Source: Bacteroidota bacterium
GTDB taxonomy: Bacteria; Bacteroidota; Bacteroidia; Palsa-965
DNA: 64,000 bases
Direction: 5' to 3'
NCBI GenBank assembly: GCA_016194975.1
Contig: JACQAM010000006.1
Location: 1 to 64,000, forward strand
The notes below the pieces were generated by a model that was not told the origin of the DNA, searched no databases, and saw nothing but the letters and a program-made list of their open reading frames with translations. Positions 43,200 to 52,039 of the stretch are shown here, piece by piece; within the stretch, counting starts at the first letter, position 1; every line of letters starts with the position of its first letter. The translations under genes and the position numbers were made by a program.

Positions 43200-45836
43200 T
43201 CAACCCTTCACACTTTTCTTTTTTGGTTTCGAATCACTTTCAATTTCTTTCCTGAAAACAATATCCTGGTTGAATACATCAAGCACGATCACTTCATCTT
43301 TTTTCACTTTTCCGGCAAGGATCTGTTTCGATAATTCATTCAGCACTTTTTTCTGGAGCAAACGTTTTACCGGCCGCGCACCGAATTGCGGATCATAACC
43401 GAGTTCTGCCAGCCATTTGACCGCATCTTCATTTGCTTTGAGTTGAATTCCGTTTTCAAGAAGCATTTTCTCCACCTGTTTGAATTGAAGGCGAACGATC
43501 TGCTCCACGTCTTCGCGCGTAAGCGGAGAGAACATGATGATCTCATCAATGCGATTCAGGAATTCAGGGCGAATGGTTTTTTTGAGCATATCGAAAACTT
43601 CCACTTTTGTTTTCGCCATTATTTCATCTTTATTGGAGTCGTCCATCTTCTCGAAATTTTCCTGAATGAGATGCGATCCCATATTGGAAGTCATTATTAT
43701 GATCGCGTTTTTAAAATTTACTACACGGCCTTTGTTGTCCGTCAATCTTCCGTCGTCAAGAACCTGGAGAAGAATATTGAAAACATCGGGATGTGCTTTT
43801 TCAATTTCATCAAGAAGAATAACGCTGTAAGGTTTTCTCCGCACAGCTTCTGTTAATTGTCCGCCTTCTTCATAACCCACATAGCCGGGAGGAGCGCCCA
43901 CGAGACGCGATACGGCGTGGCGCTCCTGGTATTCGCTCATGTCAATGCGCGTCATCGAATTTTCATTGTTGAATAAAAATTCTGCGAGTGCTTTTGCTAA
44001 TTCAGTTTTTCCAACGCCGGTAGTTCCGAGAAAAATAAATGAGCCGATCGGTTTTTTTGTGTCCTGCAATCCGGAGCGGCTTCTGCGCACAGCATCTGAA
44101 ATTGCTTCGATGGCTTCATTTTGTCCGACGACACGTTTGTGTAATTCTGTTTCGAGATGTAAAAGTTTTTCCCGTTCGCTCTGCAACATGCGTGTTACCG
44201 GGATTCCCGTCCATGCACTTACAACGCCGGCAATATCTTCGCTGTCTACTTCTTCTTTGATCATCGGGTTTCCGCTCTCCTGCATTTCTGCAAGTTTTGC
44301 TTTTGCTTTTTCAAGATGATCTTCTGCTTCTTTCATTCTTCCATAGCGGATCTCGGCAACTTTTCCATAATCACCTGAACGTTCTGCCTGCTCAGCTTCG
44401 AATTTGAGTCCTTCAATTTTTTCTTTTTCCTTCTGAATATTTTCCACCACCTCTTTTTCACTCTGCCATTGTGCGCGTAGATCGGCGCGTTTGTCATTGA
44501 GTTCAGCGATCTCTTTGTTCAGCTCTTCCAGTTTTGTTTTATCATTTTCGCGTTTGATCGCTTCACGTTCAATTTCCAGCTGGCGGATCTTTCTTTCCAC
44601 ATCTTCCAATTCTACCGGCATGGAATTGATTTCCATTCTGAGTTTGGAAGCCGCTTCATCAATAAGATCTATGGCTTTGTCGGGAAGAAAACGGTCATTG
44701 ATGTACCGTGTGGAAAGTTCCACTGCAGAAATGATCGCTTCATCTTTTATTCTCACTTTGTGATGCGTTTCATATTTTTCTTTTATTCCGCGTAGAATAG
44801 AGATCGCATCTTCTTCCGATGGTTCATCTACAAGAACTTTCTGGAAACGGCGTTCGAGTGCTTTATCTTTTTCAAAATATTTCTGGAATTCATTGAGTGT
44901 GGTTGCGCCTATTGCGCGCAATTCCCCCCGTGCGAGTGCGGGCTTCAGAATATTCGCAGCATCCATTGCACCTTCACCTCCGCCGGCACCAATGAGCGTG
45001 TGAATTTCATCAATGAAAAGAATGATATCACCTTCGGAGCCGATGACTTCTTTTACCACGGCCTTAAGTCGTTCTTCAAATTCTCCTTTGTATTTAGCGC
45101 CGGCAATGAGCGCTCCCATATCAAGAGAAAATATTTGTTTCGATTTGAGATTTTCAGGAATATCGCCGTTGATGATGCGGTGAGCAATTCCTTCTGCGAT
45201 CGCAGTTTTTCCCACGCCGGGTTCTCCAACGAGGATCGGATTATTTTTTGTTCTGCGTGATAAGATCTGCAACACGCGGCGAATTTCTTCATCGCGACCG
45301 ATCACAGGATCCAGTTTTCCCGCACGCGCCTGTGCGTTCAGGTTATTCGCATATTTTCCAAGAGCGTTATATGTTTCTTCCTGTGTTGCGCTCGTAACCG
45401 TCGTTCCTTTGCGAAGATCTTTGATCGCAGCTTTAAGATCTTTCAATGTTACACCATTGTCTTTCATCATTTGAGAAACCTGGTCTCCGGCTTCAAGAAT
45501 ACCAATGAGCAAATGTTCGATCGAAACAAATTCATCTTTGAATTCTTTAATGCTGTTCATAGCTTTTACTACCGCTTGGTTCGCTGTATTGGAAAGATAT
45601 TGTCCGCCTCCACTCACTTTCGGATAAGAAGAAACGATGCGGTCGTTTATCTGCTCGATCAATTTCGGATTCACATTCAGTTTTTTAAAAAGGAAAGGAG
45701 TGACGTTCTCGTCCACTTCAAGAATTCCTTTCAGCAAATGCCCCGTTTCAACGGCCTGATTATTCGCAGTCATCGCAACCTGTTGTGCGTGCTGAATGGC
45801 TTCCTGCGATTTCAAAGTGAAATTATTGAGATTCAT
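43200..45836 (-). CDS. clpB: ATP-dependent disaggregase ClpB
   Basis: 878 aa, the normal ClpB length. An N-terminal double Clp repeat ([27 protein letters not shown]) leads into AAA-1 with Walker A GEPGVGKT (204-211) and [13 protein letters not shown] long M-domain coiled coil follows ([24 protein letters not shown]). AAA-2 has [15 protein letters not shown] and [27 protein letters not shown]. It pulls aggregates apart with DnaK. It has the M-domain and no ClpP-loop, so it is ClpB rather than ClpC/A. It is not an eCIS ATPase; it lies among housekeeping genes. Confidence 0.97.
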   Translation of the reverse strand: MNLNNFTLKSQEAIQHAQQVAMTANNQAVETGHLLKGILEVDENVTPFLFKKLNVNPKLIEQINDRIVSSYPKVSGGGQYLSNTANQAVVKAMNSIKEFKDEFVSIEHLLIGILEAGDQVSQMMKDNGVTLKDLKAAIKDLRKGTTVTSATQEETYNALGKYANNLNAQARAGKLDPVIGRDEEIRRVLQILSRRTKNNPILVGEPGVGKTAIAEGIAHRIINGDIPENLKSKQIFSLDMGALIAGAKYKGEFEERLKAVVKEVIGSEGDIILFIDEIHTLIGAGGGEGAMDAANILKPALARGELRAIGATTLNEFQKYFEKDKALERRFQKVLVDEPSEEDAISILRGIKEKYETHHKVRIKDEAIISAVELSTRYINDRFLPDKAIDLIDEAASKLRMEINSMPVELEDVERKIRQLEIEREAIKRENDKTKLEELNKEIAELNDKRADLRAQWQSEKEVVENIQKEKEKIEGLKFEAEQAERSGDYGKVAEIRYGRMKEAEDHLEKAKAKLAEMQESGNPMIKEEVDSEDIAGVVSAWTGIPVTRMLQSEREKLLHLETELHKRVVGQNEAIEAISDAVRRSRSGLQDTKKPIGSFIFLGTTGVGKTELAKALAEFLFNNENSMTRIDMSEYQERHAVSRLVGAPPGYVGYEEGGQLTEAVRRKPYSVILLDEIEKAHPDVFNILLQVLDDGRLTDNKGRVVNFKNAIIIMTSNMGSHLIQENFEKMDDSNKDEIMAKTKVEVFDMLKKTIRPEFLNRIDEIIMFSPLTREDVEQIVRLQFKQVEKMLLENGIQLKANEDAVKWLAELGYDPQFGARPVKRLLQKKVLNELSKQILAGKVKKDEVIVLDVFNQDIVFRKEIESDSKPKKKSVKG

Positions 45837-45975
45837 AAGGAAAAATTTTTTGTTTCAAATAAAATAATATTCGTTCAATTCCAATAAAGCAAATCGCATA
45901 CCCCGGGATGATTTTGATCAATAAGAAGAAATAATGGCAGCATGTTTCAGTGTAAAATGACGATTAGGCGCAAAA

Positions 45976-46005
45976 AAAACTCCCTGTCCGGAGACAAGGA
46001 GTTTT
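45976..46005 (-). terminator. Rho-independent terminator after the T9SS-sorted protein gene
   Basis: AAAACTCC plus TGTC (45976-45988, one mismatched base) pairs with GACA plus GGAGTTTT (45993-46005) around a 4-base loop. Read on minus it continues into eight Ts. It lies 17 bases after the stop at 46022. Confidence 0.85.
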
Positions 46006-46021
46006 CTGAAAGCAAAAACAA

Positions 46022-47968
46022 TTATTGCTTAACGACTTTAGAAGTAGATGAACTTCCGTTCGCAGCAACATTTACAAAGTAAATGCCTGATTGGAGAGAA
46101 GTAGTGTTCAGTTGAACATTATTCTCACCAGAAGCCATTGTGCGATTTTCTACGGAAACGATCTGACCAAGTGCATTGGTCAATGTGATGGTAACATCTC
46201 CGGATTTAATAAGGTTTAAGGAAATATTAACCTGATCATTTGCAGGGTTCGGATATGTTTTGAAAGATCCGAATGCAGCAGAGTTCTCAGCGATGCCAAC
46301 AAAATCTGTTGAAAGAAAATCAACTCCGCAGAGGTAATAGTGATCGAATGTAGTTGCAACATCATGTCCACCGCTACGGTCGATCGAATTAGTCACAGGG
46401 ACATGGAAATCCACTCCACTGGTAAGCGTTACGTTTGAAACGAAGTGGAAGTAGAAATCCTGCGTGGCAGTGAACTGTTTTTTTGCTGTCCAGTTTCCTG
46501 TCGTAAGATCAACAGCTTTTCCATAAAGATCAGGAAGAGCATTTTCTCCTTGAAGAGCAAGCGGATCGCTATCAACCCACATGTAGAATAGGTGATCACG
46601 GCTCGTATTTGAAGAAATCTGGATACGAGCGTCTGTTGGGAAAGCTGCACCGGAGTTAGAACCATCAACGAAAATTGTTGTGTTGGTAGAAGTTGTGGTC
46701 ATCAACGAATCAACGAGCCATGAATTCCAGCCAGATGCCGTTGTGTAAGTGTCAAAGATGTAGTGACGTGCTGTAGTTCCGCTCTGTCCGGTGAGTGTCC
46801 ATGTGTAACCGAGTGAATCATTATCATCAGAAGCACCTGAACCGATCGTGCACAGAATGTGAAGCTGGCCATTGTTATCAACTACAACATCTGATCCCTG
46901 GCTTTGATCGAACCATGGTTTGTAAGATCCGCCTGTAGCAGGAATAAGATGATTCATGATAACAGGAATTGTTGTAAAGTCAAACATCGGAATTGCAGTC
47001 CATGTTACACCTGCATCAATAGTTTTGTAAGCGATCGGGCTGAAAGTTCTAGTTGTTGGGGTTGTAGCAGCGGCATCAACACCAAAGAATACACAATAGC
47101 CCGTCATTCCATCAGGGGAATAAGCAAGATGGGCAACTTCGAAATTATCTGTTGCTCCTGAAGTAGGCGCAACGTGGAAGCTTGGCATAATTGAATCGTA
47201 GGTGTATGTTACAACAGAACCTGCAAGTGTTCCTGTTAGAATAACGGCTCCATCATAACCAGCAGGAGTAGCTCCGGTAGGAGTTGCATAATGGCCGCCT
47301 GTTACGTGAATTGTATTGTTTGTACATGATTGCATATCAATTCGAGGAAAAGCCATAAGAGGACCAGGAGTATTTACTGCCGTAGTTGCCGTAGAAGCAT
47401 TTGCAATAGTCTGGTAGGTGGTATACCATCCACCCCAACCTGCGCCGTCTGTCCATGGCCCTGTTGCAACCATGTAAGCATTTGCAAGCGTTGTGTTAGC
47501 AGGTGGATTAATAAGTCCACCAGAAGGATAACGGAAACGCTGGTTACCGAGTACGGTATTGTCAGCATAGTAAGCCGAATCCCAAGTGGTACCGCAGTCG
47601 GTAGTCCAGCTATATTCGCCGTAACCGGAAGCAGTATTAGCATCAGGCGACCAGTCCTGGCTAAGACGGTGAGTGAATAGAGCAACGTTCAATGCCTGGT
47701 TTGCAGTCAGGCAATTTGACTGGGAAACGAGCAGTGTGAATGCGTTATAGGAACTAGAAAATTTTGTTCCTTGTGTAAGCGGAGCATTTGGGTTGATAGT
47801 ACGCTGAGCAGCGTTAGCATTTGCAAAGAAATTTGCATTGCTTCCGTCAAGAGTAATTGTTCTTTCCTGGCGAAGGTCAACCTTTTTTACACCACCAACT
47901 TTTGGAGCCTGAGCTGCAAGCGAAAAAGCTGCACTCACACCCATAGCGAGAAGTAATCCTTTTTTCAT
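46022..47968 (-). CDS. Secreted protein with type A T9SS sorting domain (648 aa)
   Basis: Signal peptide MKKGLLLAMGVSAAFSLAAQ. The last 80 residues are a Por-secretion type A C-terminal domain: FKTYPNPANDQVNISLNL, then VTITLTNALGQIV, and GIYFVNVAANGSSSTSKVVKQ. The body (residues about 50-560) is Thr/Ser/Gly-rich beta sequence with asp-box-like turns (AYSPDGMTGYCVFFG; SSNTSRDHLFYMWVD), like BNR/sialidase-type propellers, but no catalytic residues can be named. It is exported by T9SS to the cell surface. A strong promoter at 48019-48049 and its own terminator make it a single-gene unit, probably highly expressed. Confidence 0.88.
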   Translation of the reverse strand: MKKGLLLAMGVSAAFSLAAQAPKVGGVKKVDLRQERTITLDGSNANFFANANAAQRTINPNAPLTQGTKFSSSYNAFTLLVSQSNCLTANQALNVALFTHRLSQDWSPDANTASGYGEYSWTTDCGTTWDSAYYADNTVLGNQRFRYPSGGLINPPANTTLANAYMVATGPWTDGAGWGGWYTTYQTIANASTATTAVNTPGPLMAFPRIDMQSCTNNTIHVTGGHYATPTGATPAGYDGAVILTGTLAGSVVTYTYDSIMPSFHVAPTSGATDNFEVAHLAYSPDGMTGYCVFFGVDAAATTPTTRTFSPIAYKTIDAGVTWTAIPMFDFTTIPVIMNHLIPATGGSYKPWFDQSQGSDVVVDNNGQLHILCTIGSGASDDNDSLGYTWTLTGQSGTTARHYIFDTYTTASGWNSWLVDSLMTTTSTNTTIFVDGSNSGAAFPTDARIQISSNTSRDHLFYMWVDSDPLALQGENALPDLYGKAVDLTTGNWTAKKQFTATQDFYFHFVSNVTLTSGVDFHVPVTNSIDRSGGHDVATTFDHYYLCGVDFLSTDFVGIAENSAAFGSFKTYPNPANDQVNISLNLIKSGDVTITLTNALGQIVSVENRTMASGENNVQLNTTSLQSGIYFVNVAANGSSSTSKVVKQ

Positions 47969-48018
47969 TTTTTTTTGGATTGATTTTTTTAACTGTTTAG
48001 GAATTCGAAAACGAGTCG

Positions 48019-48049
48019 CAAATTTAGACCAATCTTTCGATTTACCAAA
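48019..48049 (-). promoter_or_regulatory. Bacteroidota-type promoter for the T9SS-sorted protein
   Basis: Read on the minus strand: TTTG (-33) at 48046-48049, 19-base spacer, then TAAATTTG (TAnnTTTG, -7) at 48019-48026. This matches the known Bacteroidota primary sigma consensus exactly. The start codon lies about 50 bases downstream. Confidence 0.8.
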
Positions 48050-48287
48050 TAGTAGGGTCGCTAACTGATAACTTTTCTAGACACAAATTATTAAGAAAAG
48101 ACAGGATTCAAATCCAATCGAGCCCTTCCGGTTTGAAGCGAATCTATTTTTTTCTTATATACTTGTAAAGCAAATGATTCGGCTTATTTATAAAAATAAA
48201 TACTTTATAAAATGAATTCATGTATTCACTTTCGAGATGTTGAATAATTTATCCTGCGATAGCGGATAGGGAGGTGGCATATTTTCT
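48050..48287. other. Divergent intergenic region between T9SS gene and rpsA
   Basis: AT-rich 240 bases (the full gap 47969-48395 is 427 bases) with no ORF. Contains the run GAATCTATTTTTTTCTTATATACTTG but no second convincing promoter pair. The long leader of rpsA may hold S1 autoregulatory structure; no conserved hairpin is obvious. Confidence 0.4.
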
Positions 48288-48295
48288 TACCTTTG
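48288..48295 (+). promoter_or_regulatory. Likely -7 promoter box for rpsA
   Basis: TACCTTTG fits TAnnTTTG and lies 100 bases before the ATG. A clear -33 TTTG is not present at the expected distance (the sequence there is GATAGGGAGGTGG), so this is a partial match. Confidence 0.45.
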
Positions 48296-48395
48296 TTTCC
48301 CTTTCAAAAAGGCGTTCCGGTCGCCTTATGTCTAACCGCTTTCAAATTCCGGAATAGAAAGCCAGGTGTTATTCACCAGAATCATTAAAGCAAGA

Positions 48396-50210
48396 ATGGC
48401 AGAAACAACAGAAACAACCGCAGCCGTTACACCAGATTTCGATTGGAATTCTATCGGCAAAAAACAGGACCTTTATTCAAAGGAAGAACTCGATCGTCTT
48501 GAATCACTTTATAGTGGAACTTTAAAATCTATCAGTGATCATGAATTACTCGATGGTGTTGTAGTTTCGCGAAATAACAAAGAAGTCGTAGTAAATATCG
48601 GTTATAAATCAGACGGAGTTATTCCCTTGTCTGAATTCCGTTACAATCCCGATCTGAAGTTGGGAGATCATGTAGAAGTTTATGTAGAAAGCCAGGAAGA
48701 TAAAAACGGACAACTTATTCTTTCTCATAAAAAAGCACGCGCTATGAAATCGTGGGAGCGTGTAAATAATGCTTTGACAGGAGATGAAGTAATCAAAGGA
48801 TTTGTGAAATGCCGCACCAAAGGCGGACTCATTGTTGACGTATTCGGAATAGAAGCATTCTTGCCCGGATCACAGATCGACGTGAAACCTATTCGCGATT
48901 ATGATATTTATGTTGGAAAGACCATGGAATTCAAAGTTGTCAAGATCAATAATGAATTTAAAAACGTTGTTGTTTCTCACAAAGCTTTAATTGAAGAAGA
49001 ACTAGAAGCACAGAAGAGAGAGATCATCAGCAAACTTGAAAAAGGCCAGGTGCTCGAAGGAACAGTGAAAAATATTACCAGCTACGGAGTATTTGTAGAT
49101 CTCGGCGGAGTGGATGGTCTCATTCACATCACAGATCTTTCCTGGGGACGCATCTCGCATCCTGAGGAAATTGTAAAGCTGGATCAGAAGATCAACGTTG
49201 TTATACTTGATTTCGACGATCAGAAAAAACGAATTGCACTCGGACTCAAGCAACTTTCTTCTCATCCGTGGGAAGGATTGAGTGCCGAACTAAAAGTTGG
49301 TGATAAGATCAAAGGAAAAGTTGTGGTGATCGCCGATTATGGTGCTTTTGTGGAAATTCAACCTGGAGTGGAAGGACTCATTCACGTTTCCGAAATGTCA
49401 TGGTCGCAACATCTTCGTTCCGCTCAGGATTTCCTTAAAGTAGGCGACGAAGTAGAAACTATTGTTCTCACACTTGATCGCGAAGAAAGAAAAATGTCAC
49501 TGGGAATAAAACAACTTACTCCTGATCCGTGGAAGAATATCCTTGAAAAATATCCTAAGAACTCAAGGCACACAGCCAAAGTGCGGAACTTTACCAACTT
49601 CGGAATTTTTGTGGAACTTGAAGAAGGAATCGATGGACTCATTCATATTTCGGATCTCAGTTGGTCTAAAAAGATCAAACATCCTTCCGAATTCACCAAG
49701 ATCGGAGAAAGCATTGATGTTGTTGTTCTGGATGTGGATGTTGAAAATCGTCGATTGAGCCTTGGCCATAAACAACTCGAAGAAAATCCATGGGATGTAT
49801 TCGAAACTGTTTTCACTGTGGGTTCAGTTCATTCCGGAACTATTATCAGTGCAAACGAAAAAGGTGCTGTGGTACAATTGCCGTATGGCGTAGAAGCTTT
49901 CTGCCCGAATAAACATTTGCTTAAGCTGGAAGGTGGAAATGCCAAAGTGGAAGAGAAACTCGATTTCAAAGTTCTTGAATTCAATAAAGACTCTAAGAAG
50001 ATTATCGTTTCTCATCGCAATACAGTTGAATCCATTGCCATTGAAGAGAAAGAAAAAGGTGGAGCGAAAAAGGAAAATAAGGGCTCGGATGAAACCAAAA
50101 AAGCAGTGAAGAAAGTGAAAGACAATCTCGAGAAAACAACGCTCGGCGATGTTTCAGCCCTCGCAGATCTCAAGTCGCAATTAGAAGGCAAAGAGCAGAA
50201 GAACGATTAA
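48396..50210 (+). CDS. rpsA: 30S ribosomal protein S1
   Basis: 604 aa from MAETTETTAAVTPDF (48396); an in-frame ATG ten codons earlier adds a basic leader that does not look like S1. Repeated S1 RNA-binding domains are seen, for example VVVNIGYKSDGVIPLSEF, SYGVFVDLGGVDGLIHITDLSWGR, DYGAFVEIQPGVEGLIHVSEMSW and NFGIFVELEEGIDGLIHISDLSW, giving six in all. A lysine/glutamate-rich tail (EKEKGGAKKENKGSDETKK) follows, as in Bacteroidota S1. It binds mRNA leaders during initiation, important where Shine-Dalgarno sites are weak, as is typical in this phylum. Confidence 0.97.
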   Translation: MAETTETTAAVTPDFDWNSIGKKQDLYSKEELDRLESLYSGTLKSISDHELLDGVVVSRNNKEVVVNIGYKSDGVIPLSEFRYNPDLKLGDHVEVYVESQEDKNGQLILSHKKARAMKSWERVNNALTGDEVIKGFVKCRTKGGLIVDVFGIEAFLPGSQIDVKPIRDYDIYVGKTMEFKVVKINNEFKNVVVSHKALIEEELEAQKREIISKLEKGQVLEGTVKNITSYGVFVDLGGVDGLIHITDLSWGRISHPEEIVKLDQKINVVILDFDDQKKRIALGLKQLSSHPWEGLSAELKVGDKIKGKVVVIADYGAFVEIQPGVEGLIHVSEMSWSQHLRSAQDFLKVGDEVETIVLTLDREERKMSLGIKQLTPDPWKNILEKYPKNSRHTAKVRNFTNFGIFVELEEGIDGLIHISDLSWSKKIKHPSEFTKIGESIDVVVLDVDVENRRLSLGHKQLEENPWDVFETVFTVGSVHSGTIISANEKGAVVQLPYGVEAFCPNKHLLKLEGGNAKVEEKLDFKVLEFNKDSKKIIVSHRNTVESIAIEEKEKGGAKKENKGSDETKKAVKKVKDNLEKTTLGDVSALADLKSQLEGKEQKND

Positions 50211-50275
50211 AGAAAAACCCGGCTGGGAAAGCCTCCTTTCCGGGAAACTAAAAACTACGCCATGGTTTTTAGTCT

Positions 50276-50307
50276 ATCCCTCCTGAGAAATCAGGAGGGA
50301 TTTTTTT
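50276..50307 (+). terminator. Strong rho-independent terminator of rpsA
   Basis: ATCCCTCCTGA (50276-50286), GAAA loop, TCAGGAGGGAT (50291-50301), then a T run to 50307. Upstream of it two further inverted repeats occur: GGAAAG/CTTTCC near 50226-50241 and ACTAAAAAC/GTTTTTAGT (50247-50255 with 50265-50273). Confidence 0.92.
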
Positions 50308-50444
50308 ATTCGATTTTCTACTCATCCTTATTATAGACTTATTAATGATTATTCAATTGAAAGCGATTTATTCGAATCAATTGAATTCTATCATTTATTG
50401 AATATTACATAAAAAGATAATTCTGTATAATATTGCACGTATAT

Positions 50445-50474
50445 TTTGTTTTTTTTATAAAAAACATATATTTG
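50445..50474 (+). promoter_or_regulatory. Bacteroidota-type promoter for the zinc-ribbon gene
   Basis: TTTG (50445-50448), 18-base spacer, TATATTTG (50467-50474): close to the TTTG-N19-TAnnTTTG consensus. The start codon follows 28 bases later. Confidence 0.75.
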
Positions 50475-50502
50475 CACCTTATAACATTAATTTTTTATTA
50501 AA

Positions 50503-50889
50503 ATGGAAACCCGTCATTGCCTCGATTGCGGTGGAGAAGTTAGTGGAAGAGCCGATAAAAAATTCTGCTCCGACGTGTGCCGCAACAGTTTCAACAACAG
50601 GAGAAACGGCGACAACAATAACCTGATGCGTAATGTGAATAACATTCTTCGCCGAAACAGGAGGATACTGGCCGATCTTTCCCCAACCGGCAAAGCCACG
50701 TATCTCAGGAACAGGATCGTTGAACTCGGGTTCAATTTTAACTACCACACCAACATTTACACCACGAGGAAGGGCGCAACTTATTATTTCTGTTACGAAT
50801 ACGGCATTCTTTCTCATAACAATGATTTTATTACCATCGTTCATCGTAAATCGGACGATAATTCCGGAAAAGAATCAAAACGGGAATAA
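50503..50889 (+). CDS. Zinc-ribbon protein of unknown function (128 aa)
   Basis: Starts METRHCLDCGGEVSGRADKKF, then CSDVCRNSFNN: cysteines 6, 9, 22 and 26 make a zinc ribbon of the kind seen in nucleic-acid-associated small proteins. The basic helix RNVNNILRRNRRILADLSP follows, then a beta end (TYYFCYEYGILSHNN). Cytoplasmic. Similar small zinc-ribbon proteins are widespread in Bacteroidota without known function. Has its own strong promoter. Confidence 0.8.
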   Translation: METRHCLDCGGEVSGRADKKFCSDVCRNSFNNRRNGDNNNLMRNVNNILRRNRRILADLSPTGKATYLRNRIVELGFNFNYHTNIYTTRKGATYYFCYEYGILSHNNDFITIVHRKSDDNSGKESKRE

Positions 50890-50971
50890 TCAACTTTTTA
50901 TCGTTAAAAAAATAGTTAAGTACGTAACATAATTGGGTATTTGATTCGTTTCTTTGATAATGGTCGCCACA

Positions 50972-51934
50972 ATGAAACGAAACTCTTTTTTCCTCTTAAC
51001 CTGTTTTTCATTTTGTTCATTTTGTGCGCTCGATGCGCAGGAACCTGTTTTACATCCCTCGGTCATTACAGTAAATTATTTCAGCGACTCTGCTATTTCC
51101 CATTGTATGGTGAGCACCGATCAGGTTTATGAAGCCGGACTTGACACATTGCCCGAAATTATTTTCTGGAGAAAAATAATGAATCTAAGCCCGGATACAG
51201 GAATCGTGAGTCTTGCCTCAAACAGGTGCATTTACTGTTACATGTCTTCTGCAAAATGGGATTTATTGGGAGATGATGGACAGGAAAAATTCCGCGACAG
51301 TTTGCGGATCGTTAATTTTCTGGACGATAGTGCCTCTGTTCTTTTTACAAAGGGGAAGAATAATTTTTATGATCCTGTAGCAGTCATTCCGGAGATTGAT
51401 CGTGCCATTCCGATATTTGTGCAGGAAGGCGTTGATCCGTTTTACGCGCAGGCAATTCTGCTTATTGAATCTCCGGGCAAATCCATGAAATCTTATGCCG
51501 GTGCTAATGGCCCGTTTCAACTGATGAGATCAGTCGCCGTTCAAATGGGATTGAAGGTGAATAAAAAAGTGGATGAAAGAAATGATTTCGATAAATCAGC
51601 CTGGGCAGCAGCAAAACTTCTGAAAACAATTTGCATTCCGATGACCAACCAGATGCTCGATAAAAGAGGAATTACTTACGATCCGAATGATCTCTGGTAT
51701 CGTCTCCTTGTATTGCACGTTTATCACGCAGGATCTGGCAACGTTGACAAAGCACTTGATGTTATCGACCCCTGCGAAGGGAATATTGAATTGATCGAAC
51801 AACTCTGGCATACACAGGCCGGAGCTTTCGGTAGATCATCTCAGGCTTATTCTCAGCTTGTAGTTTCTGCTTTTATAGAACTCGATCTCGCCAACGGAAA
51901 ATGTGATCCGAGGGAAAAGAATTGCAGTAACTGA
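50972..51934 (+). CDS. Exported lytic transglycosylase, SLT-type (320 aa)
   Basis: The start at MKRNSFFLLTCFSFCSFCAL (50972) gives a signal peptide; the two ATGs just upstream only add six residues. The SLT domain, about residues 150-265, has YAQAILLIESPGKS with the catalytic Glu, then YAGANGPFQLMRSVAVQMGL (the GxxGPFQLM motif) and VLHVYHAGSGNVDKAL, the typical YNAG-like motif. It cleaves the MurNAc-GlcNAc bond of peptidoglycan to give anhydro-muropeptides. The N-terminal 130 residues match no domain I know. Confidence 0.85.
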   Translation: MKRNSFFLLTCFSFCSFCALDAQEPVLHPSVITVNYFSDSAISHCMVSTDQVYEAGLDTLPEIIFWRKIMNLSPDTGIVSLASNRCIYCYMSSAKWDLLGDDGQEKFRDSLRIVNFLDDSASVLFTKGKNNFYDPVAVIPEIDRAIPIFVQEGVDPFYAQAILLIESPGKSMKSYAGANGPFQLMRSVAVQMGLKVNKKVDERNDFDKSAWAAAKLLKTICIPMTNQMLDKRGITYDPNDLWYRLLVLHVYHAGSGNVDKALDVIDPCEGNIELIEQLWHTQAGAFGRSSQAYSQLVVSAFIELDLANGKCDPREKNCSN

Positions 51935-51987
51935 TTCCGTTTTTTATTCACATCCGGAACACTGAAACGAATATTTCAATGCATTTC

Positions 51988-52019
51988 CTTGTGAAGCTAC
52001 CCTTAAAATCCTATTTTTA
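51988..52019 (+). promoter_or_regulatory. Possible promoter for the CotH-type gene
   Basis: CTTG at 51988-51991, 20-base spacer, TATTTTTA at 52012-52019 (one mismatch to TAnnTTTG). The ATG is 20 bases further. Confidence 0.4.
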
Positions 52020-52039
52020 CTTACCCAACAAAATCCAAG

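Noticed and set aside
42890-43255. Plus-strand ORF of 121 aa over the vWA gene end and clpB end.
   Set aside because: Overlaps two real genes in other frames and has no domain.
43200-45836. ClpB as the missing ATPase of the eCIS.
   Set aside because: It has the ClpB M-domain and two full AAA modules and lies 14 kb away in a housekeeping context; eCIS ATPases are single-AAA proteins.
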